This document shows positions 1 to 5,080 of a DNA stretch of 5,080 nucleotides, one piece after another. The position numbers and the translations under genes were made by a program. The notes beneath the pieces are model-generated. The model was not told the origin of the DNA, ran no database searches, and saw only the letters and a program-made list of their open reading frames with translations. Position 1 is the first letter of the stretch. Each line of letters opens with the position of its first letter. Origin of the DNA: a bacterium (GTDB lineage Bacteria > Desulfobacterota > UBA8473); the NCBI GenBank assembly GCA_009773075.1, contig WOUX01000218.1, positions 1 to 5,080 on the forward strand. The letters are read 5' to 3'.

Positions 1-365
1 TCCTTGTTTGTGAGTTCTTGTTGCTGCTCTTTATACGTAGGATTCCGCTCAAGCCAGGACAGAGGGGTGATCATTGAAAGTAAGACATGGAGCTCAGCAT
101 GTTCTGGTATCTTCGACTGTATGAAGATGGTGCTTTTATCGGGATCAATACCTGCACTCAACCAATCGAGGAACATATCCGTGATACTCTCTTTTATGAT
201 CTCTGTATTTTCATACTCACTGGTCAGGGCATGCCAATCGGCGGCAAAGTAGAAACATTCATACTCATCTTGAAGTTTCACCCAACTGTCTAAAGCTCCG
301 AAAAAGTTTCCAAGGTGCAATTTGCCAGAAGGCCGCATACCGCTCAATATTCTCTTTTTAGACAT
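1..365 (-). CDS. trpS: Tryptophanyl-tRNA synthetase, N-terminal part (gene runs off the left edge)
   Basis: This cytoplasmic class I aminoacyl-tRNA synthetase activates tryptophan with ATP and charges tRNA-Trp. The 121 complete codons visible read MSKKRILSGMRPSGKLHLGN at the start. They hold the family's N-terminal signature (G-x-RPSG-x-LHLGN), in which H17-L-G-N20 is the HIGH ATP-binding motif. The F-F-G-A-L, A-A-D-W-H-A-L (residues 41-47), G-I-D-P-D (72-76) and I-F-I-Q-S (80-84) blocks follow in the order seen in Bacillus TrpRS. The KMSKS motif and anticodon-binding region lie outside the window; a full protein would be about 330 residues. The start at 365 is supported by AAGGAG at 375-380 with a 9-nt spacer, and by the match of this N-terminus to the family. 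No frameshift is seen. The gene is 274 nt from its upstream neighbour and probably has its own promoter at 608-638. The TrpS identification is secure. Confidence 0.95.
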   Translation of the reverse strand, partial: MSKKRILSGMRPSGKLHLGNFFGALDSWVKLQDEYECFYFAADWHALTSEYENTEIIKESITDMFLDWLSAGIDPDKSTIFIQSKIPEHAELHVLLSMITPLSWLERNPTYKEQQQELTNK

Positions 366-374
366 ATAGCGCTT

Positions 375-380
375 CTCCTT
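375..380 (-). promoter_or_regulatory. Ribosome binding site of trpS
   Basis: AAGGAG on the minus strand lies 9 nt upstream of the ATG at 365. It is a near-consensus Shine-Dalgarno sequence and fixes the trpS start. It lies 21 nt outside the left end of the inverted-repeat element at 401-599, so the element itself does not supply it. Confidence 0.8.
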
Positions 381-400
381 TTCTGTTCAACGTCAGCAGA

Positions 401-599
401 GCATACCTTGAGAGCTTTGCAAAAGTACCCCTTTTCGCTTCAGCATACATTTTTTGACCCATCTAAGCTCGCTCTATTGAAAATTCACAAACTCGCCCTT
501 CGGGCTCAAACATGTATGTAAGAAGGCTATAGTCTAATAGCCTATAGCCTGATTATTCGCTCTCAGGGGTACTTCTTCAAAACTCTTGATAGGTTATGC
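401..599. repeat. MITE-like element with terminal inverted repeats in the trpS leader
   Basis: The ends of this 199-bp stretch are imperfect inverted repeats: 401-431 and the reverse complement of 566-599. Both start GCATA and end AAGTACCCC, with GAG-x-TTTG in between and a few gaps. Nested structures lie inside. CATACAT (444-450) pairs with ATGTATG (512-518). GCCC-TTC-GGGC (495-505) is a small hairpin. AGGCTATAG (524-532) pairs perfectly with CTATAGCCT (542-550). CCTGA (548-552) pairs with TCAGG (563-567). No protein is supported inside; the open frames are short and lack family features. Size, terminal repeats, fold-back interior and intergenic position fit a non-autonomous miniature inverted-repeat element. 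I found no clear target-site duplication, so the exact ends are uncertain. A structured regulatory leader of trpS is the main alternative. Confidence 0.6.
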
Positions 600-607
600 A
601 AGGGTCT

Positions 608-638
608 CTTATATAACAGATAGGGAGGGTGTTGTCAA
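608..638 (-). promoter_or_regulatory. Candidate sigma70 promoter for trpS
   Basis: On the minus strand a perfect -35 hexamer TTGACA (638-633) is followed, after 17 nt, by TATATA (615-610). TATAAG (613-608, 19-nt spacer) is the alternative -10. Transcription would start near 603, just outside the inverted-repeat element, giving a leader of about 240 nt before trpS. The promoter begins right after the stop codon (642-640) of the broken nucleotidyltransferase gene. This suggests trpS can be expressed independently of the genes upstream. It is inferred from sequence only. Confidence 0.55.
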
Positions 639-660
639 TTTAGATAGTGACACTATCTGT
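616..660. promoter_or_regulatory. Palindromic possible operator overlapping the trpS promoter
   Basis: AGATAGTG (642-649) and CACTATCT (651-658) form a perfect 17-nt odd palindrome, starting 4 nt upstream of the -35 box. ACAGATAG (616-623) in the -35/-10 spacer is the exact inverse of CTATCTGT (653-660). There are therefore three GATAG/CTATC half-sites around one promoter, an arrangement typical of repressor or activator sites. The palindrome also covers the last codons and the first stop base of the upstream reading frame, so chance and coding constraints cannot be excluded. I cannot name a regulator. No T-run follows, so it is not a standard intrinsic terminator. Confidence 0.35.
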
Positions 661-1008
661 ATAATTTTCTTTTATAAAATTGATTTCTTCCTTCTTAGTT
701 TTAACCCTTCCATCCAGCTTGGCTTCAAGAAGATCGTCCAGTATCCTTTTAAATATCTTCCCTGGTGCTATTCCCATATTTTTGAGATCTTCGCCGTTTA
801 AAAGGCAATGAGTCCTTTTCAGTTGAGTAAAATAAAGGGATATAGTCATCTTTATATAGTTTTTATCGGTTTTTGCCATGGCGAAAAGCAGAGACTCTGT
901 GTATATAGGTCTAAGAAGATTATAGATTTTACTCCTCTCTGCCGTATCTCTTTTTTCGATCTGTTTAAGGATAGTCTCCGCCTGTTCAATGCCCAGGATA
1001 ACCTTCTC
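640..1008 (-). pseudogene. C-terminal remnant of the nucleotidyltransferase after the in-frame TAG
   Basis: These 122 codons continue in the same frame as the nucleotidyltransferase head, directly after the TAG. They read E-K-V-I-L-G-I-E-Q-A-E at first, then S-K-I-Y-N-L-L-R-P-I and L-L-F-A-M-A-K-T. The conserved block LNGEDLKNMGIAPGKIFKRI comes next, then L-L-E-A-K-L-D-G-R-V-K-T. This is the family's standard tail, which packs against tRNA. An internal ATG at 879 opens a 79-residue frame, but it lies in the middle of a conserved helix and has no good ribosome binding site, so I do not treat it as a gene. Relative to relatives, about 35-45 residues are missing between the end of the previous fragment and this one. 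The frame ends with TAA at 642-640, inside the palindrome next to the trpS promoter. Confidence 0.7.
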
Positions 1009-1947
1009 CTAGTACAGGAGATTGAACCAGGAAATAATTCCTTTAATGTTTTGGAGGTGTTTCTTCATTTTCTCGTTGAATTTTATCTTTGGATGGATAA
1101 ACCTTAGAATGTCGAATTCGGCCAATCTCTTTATCACCGGTACAGGGTCTTCTTCCTGAAATATAAGCTTTAACTCAGAAAAAAACCTGTAACCGTCCAG
1201 TTGATCGAGAAAATTCATTCTGACAGCGTTGTTTATAAGATTAGCGGTGTGCTTCCCTATCTGAAAGCCGAATCTCTGCTCGAAACGGATAGCCCTGAAT
1301 ATCCTTGTGGGGTCCTCAACAAAACTCAGATTATGTATCACCCTGATTGTCTTTTCTTTGATATCTTTCTGGGCACCGAAGGAGTCTATCAGCTCACCAA
1401 AACCTGTGGGATTAAGCCGTATTGCCAATGTATTCATTGTGAAATCCCTGCGGTAAAGGTCCAGTTTTATCGAACTCAATTCAACAGTAGGGAGCGCTGC
1501 AGGGGATTTATAGTATTCGAGTCTAGCGGTGGCTATGTCTATCCTGAGATTATCAGGAAAGATCAATGTGGCAGTGCCGAATCTCTCATGGGATTTTACC
1601 TTGCAGGAGTAATCCACAGCAAACTGCTTTGCCAATTCAATGCCATCCCCTTCAATAACAACATCAATATCAAGGGTTTCACGCCGAAGGATAATATCCC
1701 TGACGGTTCCTCCCACAAGATAGGCATTGTAATGGAGATCTTCGGCCTTTTTACCTATGATTTGTAGTGTTTCAAGGGTTCTTTTATCCAGTCGTTCTTT
1801 CATCAGTTTTGCAACTGATTTTTTCCTTGTGAGACGAGTGTCACGATCAAAGGCATACAGATAGGGATGGTCTTTTAAAAAGTTACTTTGCATTATCCTT
1901 AGCAGATCTGTTCGGGTGATTGCCCCCACAATACTGCCATTTTCCAC
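1009..1947 (-). CDS. Second CBS domain and tRNA nucleotidyltransferase head: middle fragment of the broken fusion gene
   Basis: Counting from the GTG at 1947 there are 312 residues, but homology in this frame begins earlier, at about 2040 (D-S-T-D-F-S-S-V-N-P), so the true 5' limit is the lesion. CBS2 ends at A-I-T-R-T-D-L-L-R-I-M (9-19). The class II nucleotidyltransferase motifs follow: motif A L-V-G-G (77-80), R83-D84 and the metal-binding pair D93-x-D95; motif B R166-R167-D-F-T-M-N172; motif C D188-x2-G-x3-D195; and motif D E211-D212-P-x2-R215. All key residues are present. Homology to the helical neck runs to W-F-N-L-L-Y, where TAG interrupts. The GTG has no convincing ribosome binding site; the frame overlaps the preceding fragment by 65 nt, so only coupled reinitiation could express it separately. 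The call is certain as to family, doubtful as an independent gene. Confidence 0.75.
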   Translation of the reverse strand: MENGSIVGAITRTDLLRIMQSNFLKDHPYLYAFDRDTRLTRKKSVAKLMKERLDKRTLETLQIIGKKAEDLHYNAYLVGGTVRDIILRRETLDIDVVIEGDGIELAKQFAVDYSCKVKSHERFGTATLIFPDNLRIDIATARLEYYKSPAALPTVELSSIKLDLYRRDFTMNTLAIRLNPTGFGELIDSFGAQKDIKEKTIRVIHNLSFVEDPTRIFRAIRFEQRFGFQIGKHTANLINNAVRMNFLDQLDGYRFFSELKLIFQEEDPVPVIKRLAEFDILRFIHPKIKFNEKMKKHLQNIKGIISWFNLLY

Positions 1948-3109
1948 AACAGGAAGAAACCTTTGATTGTTTTCTATGATAATTTTTTGAACGACAAGGA
2001 ATGGGGAATCCGGGTTTACTGATGAAAAATCTGTGGAGTCTGGAGATTATGCCCACAAGTTTATTTTCTTTAACCACTGGCAATACATTGATATTGTACC
2101 TTGTCAAGAGTTTCCCTGCTCTTTGTAACGACTCTGTTGACTCTACCGCCTTTACAGGAAAGGCCATTATGTCCTTTGCGTGTATCTGTATTCCTATCTT
2201 GTTACGGAGGACATCCAGCAGTTTTTCTTCGACTTGAATAAGCGTCAGATCCCTAATGGTTGCAGATGCGGCTGTCGAGTGTCCCCCTCCTCCAAATTCT
2301 ATGGCGATCTCACTGGCGTTTATATAGTCAACTCTGCTTCTGCAAATCAGATATATCCGATCCTCCATTCTAGCGAGTGCAAAGAGTACATTGATATTTT
2401 TCATGTCTTTTAGTTTATGGACCAATACTGCGAAATCCCCTATGTATTTATCGGTGGAGACCTTGGCTATTACAACGTCAATACCGTTTATATTGTGAGT
2501 AACAGCAGAGAGGACAAGATCATTTAGCAGAGAGATCTCTTCAGCTGTTAATTCTTTGATAAGCATATCTGAAACAATATTCAGGTTGGCCCCTTTGGAA
2601 AGGAGATAACCAGCAGCCAGATGATCATCGCTTGTGGTGGAAGAGAAGGTAAAGGAACCTGTGTCTTCGTATATCCCCAGGGCCATGATTGTAGCCTCAT
2701 CGGGGCTGATTTCGATATTTCGGTCTTTTAAAATTTGAGTTAAAATAGTCGCAGTCGACCCTACCTCTTTTATTACTTCCAGAGAACCTGAGATGTCGTC
2801 AGATGAAGGTGGATGATGATCGTATATGTGGATATCTAAGTTCGTCCTGTCTGTAATCTCTGCGAATTTCCCTATTCGACTTGCCTGTCTTGTATCAACC
2901 AGGATAAGACGATGAATGTTTTCAAGGTCTATGTTCTTTAGTTTTTCTACTTGAAAGACGTAGATCGTTGACTGGATAAAAAAGTCCCTTATGCTTTTTT
3001 CCTGAGAGCCAGGAAAGGCAAGCCGGGCATCTGGATAGAGCTTTTTTGCCGCCAACATCGAAGCGAGAGAATCAAAATCGGCATTTACATGTGTAGTAAT
3101 TACTTCCAT
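1883..3109 (-). CDS. DHH/DHHA1 phosphoesterase and first CBS domain: N-terminal fragment of the broken fusion gene
   Basis: This 408-residue open frame carries an intact-looking DHH domain. Motif I is H7-x3-D11-x-D13 (HVNADFDSLAS), motif II is D72 in V-D-T-R, motif III is D97-H98-H99, and motif IV is E148-D149-T. The DHHA1 substrate loop GGGGH (273-277) follows. These are the metal-binding residues of the NrnA-like nanoRNase/phosphoesterase family. CBS1 runs from about residue 310 (A-K-D-I-M) to 357 (V-G-I-I-S-R). The last 51 residues, rich in Cys, Arg and Ser, are the out-of-frame reading of CBS2 and are not genuine protein. The real homology therefore ends near nucleotide 2042. The start ATG has GGGGAAGG just upstream, and the family alignment begins at the same place. 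The phosphoesterase half could still be made as a stable truncated protein. Confidence 0.85.
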   Translation of the reverse strand: MEVITTHVNADFDSLASMLAAKKLYPDARLAFPGSQEKSIRDFFIQSTIYVFQVEKLKNIDLENIHRLILVDTRQASRIGKFAEITDRTNLDIHIYDHHPPSSDDISGSLEVIKEVGSTATILTQILKDRNIEISPDEATIMALGIYEDTGSFTFSSTTSDDHLAAGYLLSKGANLNIVSDMLIKELTAEEISLLNDLVLSAVTHNINGIDVVIAKVSTDKYIGDFAVLVHKLKDMKNINVLFALARMEDRIYLICRSRVDYINASEIAIEFGGGGHSTAASATIRDLTLIQVEEKLLDVLRNKIGIQIHAKDIMAFPVKAVESTESLQRAGKLLTRYNINVLPVVKENKLVGIISRLHRFFISKPGFPIPCRSKNYHRKQSKVSSCCGKWQYCGGNHPNRSAKDNAK

Positions 3110-3202
3110 GCCTTCCCCAAAAGATAGTAGCCCACAGAGATCAGCCTTCTTTCTTTTCCCTGACCCCTGTCTACTGATCCCCGTTAACTATTACTCAGAG
3201 CC

Positions 3203-4096
3203 CTAAGCCCTGGGATGTAATTGATTATGGAGCTTTTTTAATCTTTCTCTTGTCACATGGGTATATATCTGGGTGGTGGAGATATCAACATGGCCCAGCA
3301 TAGTCTGCACTGAACGCAGGTCTGCACCCCTCTCCAGGAGATGAGTGGCAAAAGAATGCCTCAAGGTGTGAGGTGTTATATTCTTCTTTATCCCCGCCTT
3401 AAAGGTATACTTTTTGATAATCTTCCAAAAGCCCTGACGGGATAGAGAATTTCCCGAACGATTTACAAAAAGATGAGGACTGCTTGAATTTTTGAGTAGT
3501 TTTTTTCTGGCAGATACCAGATACTCCTTCAGCTTTTGTGTTGCCTGATTCCCTATGGGAACGATCCTTTCCTTATTGCCCTTTCCAAAGGCAATGAGGT
3601 AACCCACTTCTAAATTAATACCATTCAGAGATAGAGAAACGAGCTCAGAAACCCTCAATCCGGTAGCATATAGCAGTTCTAGCATGGCAGAATCCCTCAT
3701 GCCTAAAGGGCTATTCGTATCGGGTTGATCCAGCAACATCTCCACTTCGTCCAGTGCCAGGGTATTGGGCAATTTGACCCATGTCTTTGGAGAGTCAATT
3801 CTTGTGGCAGGGTTTTTCTCAAGATAATTCTCATTAACCAGGAACTTATAAAACATCTTGATAGCCACCAGGTTTCTCGCAGTGGTCTTGGTTGCCAGCC
3901 CCTTTTGCTTTAATGTATAAATGAAAGCCATTATATGAGAGCTGGAGGTCTCTTTAATATCTGCGGTATTGTTTTTTTCCAGATAATCAAGGTATTTGTT
4001 TAAGTCCCTGCTGTATGATTCCAGGGTGTTTTTAGACAGTCCTCTCTCAACGACGAGGTAGTTTAGAAATTCATCAAGCAGTTTCAATAGTGTCAT
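3203..4096 (-). CDS. xerD: Site-specific tyrosine recombinase XerD
   Basis: This cytoplasmic recombinase acts with XerC at the dif site, under FtsK control, to resolve chromosome dimers. The 297-residue protein has the usual length and both domains. The SAM-like core-binding domain covers about residues 1-90 (R-G-L-S-K-N-T-L-E-S-Y). The catalytic domain covers about 110-297, with the full pentad plus nucleophile: R148 (T-G-L-R), K172 (G-K-G-N-K), H243 and R246 (H-T-L-R-H), H269 (L-G-H-V-D) and Y278 (I-Y-T-H-V). These positions almost match E. coli XerD, and the C-terminus ends in HPRA as XerD does, which favours XerD over XerC or a phage integrase. The start at 4096 aligns with the family N-terminus; an AGGA lies 14 nt upstream, inside a hairpin. 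It follows the glycosyltransferase by 46 nt, so the two are probably co-transcribed. Confidence 0.93.
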   Translation of the reverse strand: MTLLKLLDEFLNYLVVERGLSKNTLESYSRDLNKYLDYLEKNNTADIKETSSSHIMAFIYTLKQKGLATKTTARNLVAIKMFYKFLVNENYLEKNPATRIDSPKTWVKLPNTLALDEVEMLLDQPDTNSPLGMRDSAMLELLYATGLRVSELVSLSLNGINLEVGYLIAFGKGNKERIVPIGNQATQKLKEYLVSARKKLLKNSSSPHLFVNRSGNSLSRQGFWKIIKKYTFKAGIKKNITPHTLRHSFATHLLERGADLRSVQTMLGHVDISTTQIYTHVTRERLKKLHNQLHPRA

Positions 4097-4110
4097 CCTA
4101 TTTAGTCCAT

Positions 4111-4135
4111 CCTGAAAAATTTCAGGGTTAACCCT
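4111..4135. promoter_or_regulatory. Two overlapping palindromes in the gap before xerD
   Basis: CCTGAAAAATTTCAGG (4111-4126) is an inverted repeat with 7-bp arms and a 2-nt centre. It overlaps AGGGTTAACCCT (4124-4135), a perfect 12-nt palindrome. Together they fill most of the 46-nt gap between the glycosyltransferase stop and the xerD start. Read on the minus strand, the 3' arm of the first carries the AGG of the only Shine-Dalgarno-like sequence before xerD, so a hairpin could mask it. No U-run follows, which argues against a terminator. Any function is inference. Confidence 0.3.
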
Positions 4136-4142
4136 ATGTTTT

Positions 4143-5080
4143 TTAGTCTTTGTTTGCCTGTTTTTTTGCTCTGACTTCCAGGATAGTCACAAGGATGACG
4201 ATTATTACTGCCTGGATTACCAAAAGGACTGCGTCAACGGTTCGGGCATAGCGCAGCACAATGGCGCTTATACCCATACATGCACAGAGAAAGAAGATGA
4301 ACAGGATGCTTTGTTTTTTGCTCTTTAATAAAAACTCCAAACGGTGGTGTAGGTGGTCAGTGCCCACATAGTTGATCCACTCCTTAAAATTGAGAACCTT
4401 TCCCGAAACAATCCTTGTTAAAGTTATGTAGGTCATATCAAAGACAAAGACCCAGAAGATAAGCAGAGGGGTAGCCATTGAAACTATGGGGTTGCTATCT
4501 GCCCAATCACCGAATATGGCAAGAGATGCCAGTGTAAACCCCAGGAAGTTACTCCCTGCATCACCCAGGAATATAGTAGCTGGCTGATGCAGCCTGAAGT
4601 TATATGGGAAGAACCCAATGCAGCTGCCCATTACAGCGATGGCTATCCAGCCCAGGAAAGGTTGATCTGTTTGAAAAGCGACAATCCCAATGAAGAAGGC
4701 TGTAATTATCCCTAAGCCTGAAGCCAGTCCATCCATCCCATCGAAGAAGTTAAAGGAATTGGTGATTCCAATTACCCATAAAAGCGTAAAGAATACATTT
4801 CCTGTATACCCCAGTGGTGTTTGGGGGAACAGTTCCAATACTATTCCTGAACCAATAATGATAGATGTAGCCAGAAACTGAGCCAGAAGCTTTGGTAATG
4901 CCGGTATCTCTATTATGTCGTCTACCATACTTATTAAGAATATGAGGGTTCCACCTATTAAAATGGCTAACAGTGGTTTTGTATAGATATTGTTGATAAA
5001 AATAGAGCCGGCAAAGGCAATATAGATGGCAATGCCTCCCAGCAGGGGTGTAGCCTGGTGGTGAACTTTTCTGTTGTCCG
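4143..5080 (-). CDS. MraY/WecA-family glycosyl-1-phosphate transferase, 5' end outside the window
   Basis: This integral inner-membrane enzyme transfers a sugar-1-phosphate, probably GlcNAc-1-phosphate from UDP-GlcNAc, to undecaprenyl phosphate, the first step of a lipid-linked surface polysaccharide. The frame is open to the right edge. An ATG at 4928 is internal, because family sequence continues upstream of it: D-N-R-K-V-H-H-Q-A-T-P-L-L-G-G-I-A-I. Numbered from the codon at 5078, the motifs are V-D-D (52-54), NSFNFFDGMDGLASG (107-121), with the catalytic-site aspartates D113 and D116, F-L-G-D-A-G-S (170-176) and the cytosolic D-H-L-H-H-R-L (241-247). Many hydrophobic segments span the 312 visible residues. 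The H-L-H-H-R motif and the lack of MraY-type signatures favour the WecA/TagO branch over MraY. The specific polymer made (O-antigen, capsule or other) cannot be told from this window. xerD follows 46 nt downstream. Confidence 0.9.
   Translation of the reverse strand, partial: DNRKVHHQATPLLGGIAIYIAFAGSIFINNIYTKPLLAILIGGTLIFLISMVDDIIEIPALPKLLAQFLATSIIIGSGIVLELFPQTPLGYTGNVFFTLLWVIGITNSFNFFDGMDGLASGLGIITAFFIGIVAFQTDQPFLGWIAIAVMGSCIGFFPYNFRLHQPATIFLGDAGSNFLGFTLASLAIFGDWADSNPIVSMATPLLIFWVFVFDMTYITLTRIVSGKVLNFKEWINYVGTDHLHHRLEFLLKSKKQSILFIFFLCACMGISAIVLRYARTVDAVLLVIQAVIIVILVTILEVRAKKQANKD

Larger units (their letters stand above)
640..3109 (-). pseudogene. Disrupted DHH-CBS-CBS-tRNA nucleotidyltransferase fusion gene (A-adding/poly(A) polymerase family)
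   Basis: Read together, the three stretches below form one fusion protein: DHH/DHHA1 phosphoesterase, two CBS domains, a class II nucleotidyltransferase head and the family's helical C-terminus. The remains correspond to about 820 codons. Intact relatives are, from memory, about 880 residues, consistent with two internal losses. Lesion 1, near 2040, ends CBS1 after its V-G-I-I-S-R strand, drops about 20-25 residues and shifts the frame. Lesion 2 is a TAG at 1009-1011 plus a loss of about 35-45 residues; the frame afterwards is unchanged. In this family the enzyme adds A, or CC, to tRNA 3' ends, or acts as a poly(A) polymerase; the subtype cannot be decided here. The start at 3109 has GGGGAAGG just upstream (3118-3111). 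The gene follows xerD by 93 nt. Assembly error remains possible. Confidence 0.75.

Noticed and set aside
4..521. Short plus-strand open frames over trpS and the fold-back element
   Set aside because: Those under 365 are antisense to a clear TrpS protein. The one at 315-521 runs through the inverted-repeat element and has no protein-like features.
366..610. T-box riboswitch upstream of trpS
   Set aside because: A structured leader before a tRNA synthetase gene suggests it, but I see no T-box core (AGGGTGGNACCGCG-like) and no terminator helix with a T-run.
642..658. Intrinsic terminator at the end of the nucleotidyltransferase gene
   Set aside because: The palindrome has an 8-bp arm but a 1-nt centre, is AT-rich, and has no T-run after it on either strand.
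1009..1011. TAG decoded as pyrrolysine or by readthrough
   Set aside because: Readthrough alone would not restore the missing 35-45 residues, and xerD in this window ends with TAG as an ordinary stop.
808..1107. A 99-residue open frame on the plus strand
   Set aside because: It is antisense to the conserved C-terminal region of the nucleotidyltransferase and shows no family signature or ribosome binding site.
1201..1767. A 188-residue open frame on the plus strand
   Set aside because: It lies entirely antisense to the nucleotidyltransferase head, which has all its catalytic motifs. Its own translation shows no recognisable family, so it is a coding shadow.
3110..3202. Regulatory element in the gap between xerD and the fusion gene
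   Set aside because: Only a 6-bp GATCAG/CTGATC inverted repeat and the ribosome binding site are visible, too little to support a call.
3203..4096. Tyrosine recombinase as the integrase of a mobile island
   Set aside because: Length, catalytic spacing and the HPRA ending match chromosomal XerD. No tRNA attachment site or phage-like genes are adjacent.

Overview
The window is a compact bacterial chromosomal segment of housekeeping genes. Every gene I can support lies on the minus strand, so transcription runs from high to low coordinates. The best clue to the organism is the large fusion protein with DHH phosphoesterase, paired CBS and tRNA nucleotidyltransferase domains. This architecture is known from Desulfobacterota/Deltaproteobacteria (for example Geobacter), Aquifex and cyanobacteria. 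With a XerD-type recombinase and trpS nearby, I favour a Desulfobacterota-like genome, but this is inference and not a species call.

Layout in transcription order. (1) 5080-4143: a membrane glycosyltransferase of the MraY/WecA family, with its 5' end outside the window. (2) 4096-3203: a complete tyrosine recombinase, XerD, with all six catalytic residues. (3) 3109-640: the DHH-CBS-CBS-nucleotidyltransferase gene, which is broken. At about 2040 the first CBS domain loses its end and the reading frame shifts. At 1009-1011 an in-frame TAG stop is followed by sequence that seems to have lost about 35-45 codons. The recognisable catalytic motifs of both enzymatic halves survive, so the damage looks recent, or is an assembly error. 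(4) 660-608: a good sigma70-type promoter pointing at trpS, overlapped by GATAG/CTATC inverted repeats. (5) 599-401: a small structured element of about 199 bp with imperfect terminal inverted repeats and internal hairpins, resembling a MITE. It would fall inside the trpS 5' leader. (6) 365-1: the N-terminal third of tryptophanyl-tRNA synthetase, running off the left edge.

Functionally the genes are loosely related. Two serve tRNA (3'-end maturation or repair, and tryptophan charging), one resolves chromosome dimers, and one starts a lipid-linked surface polysaccharide. Spacings of 46 and 93 nt suggest the first three are co-transcribed, while trpS probably has its own promoter. I see no new defence or mobile system. 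The points most worth checking are the MITE-like element in the trpS leader, the promoter-proximal palindromes, and whether the two lesions in the nucleotidyltransferase gene are real.
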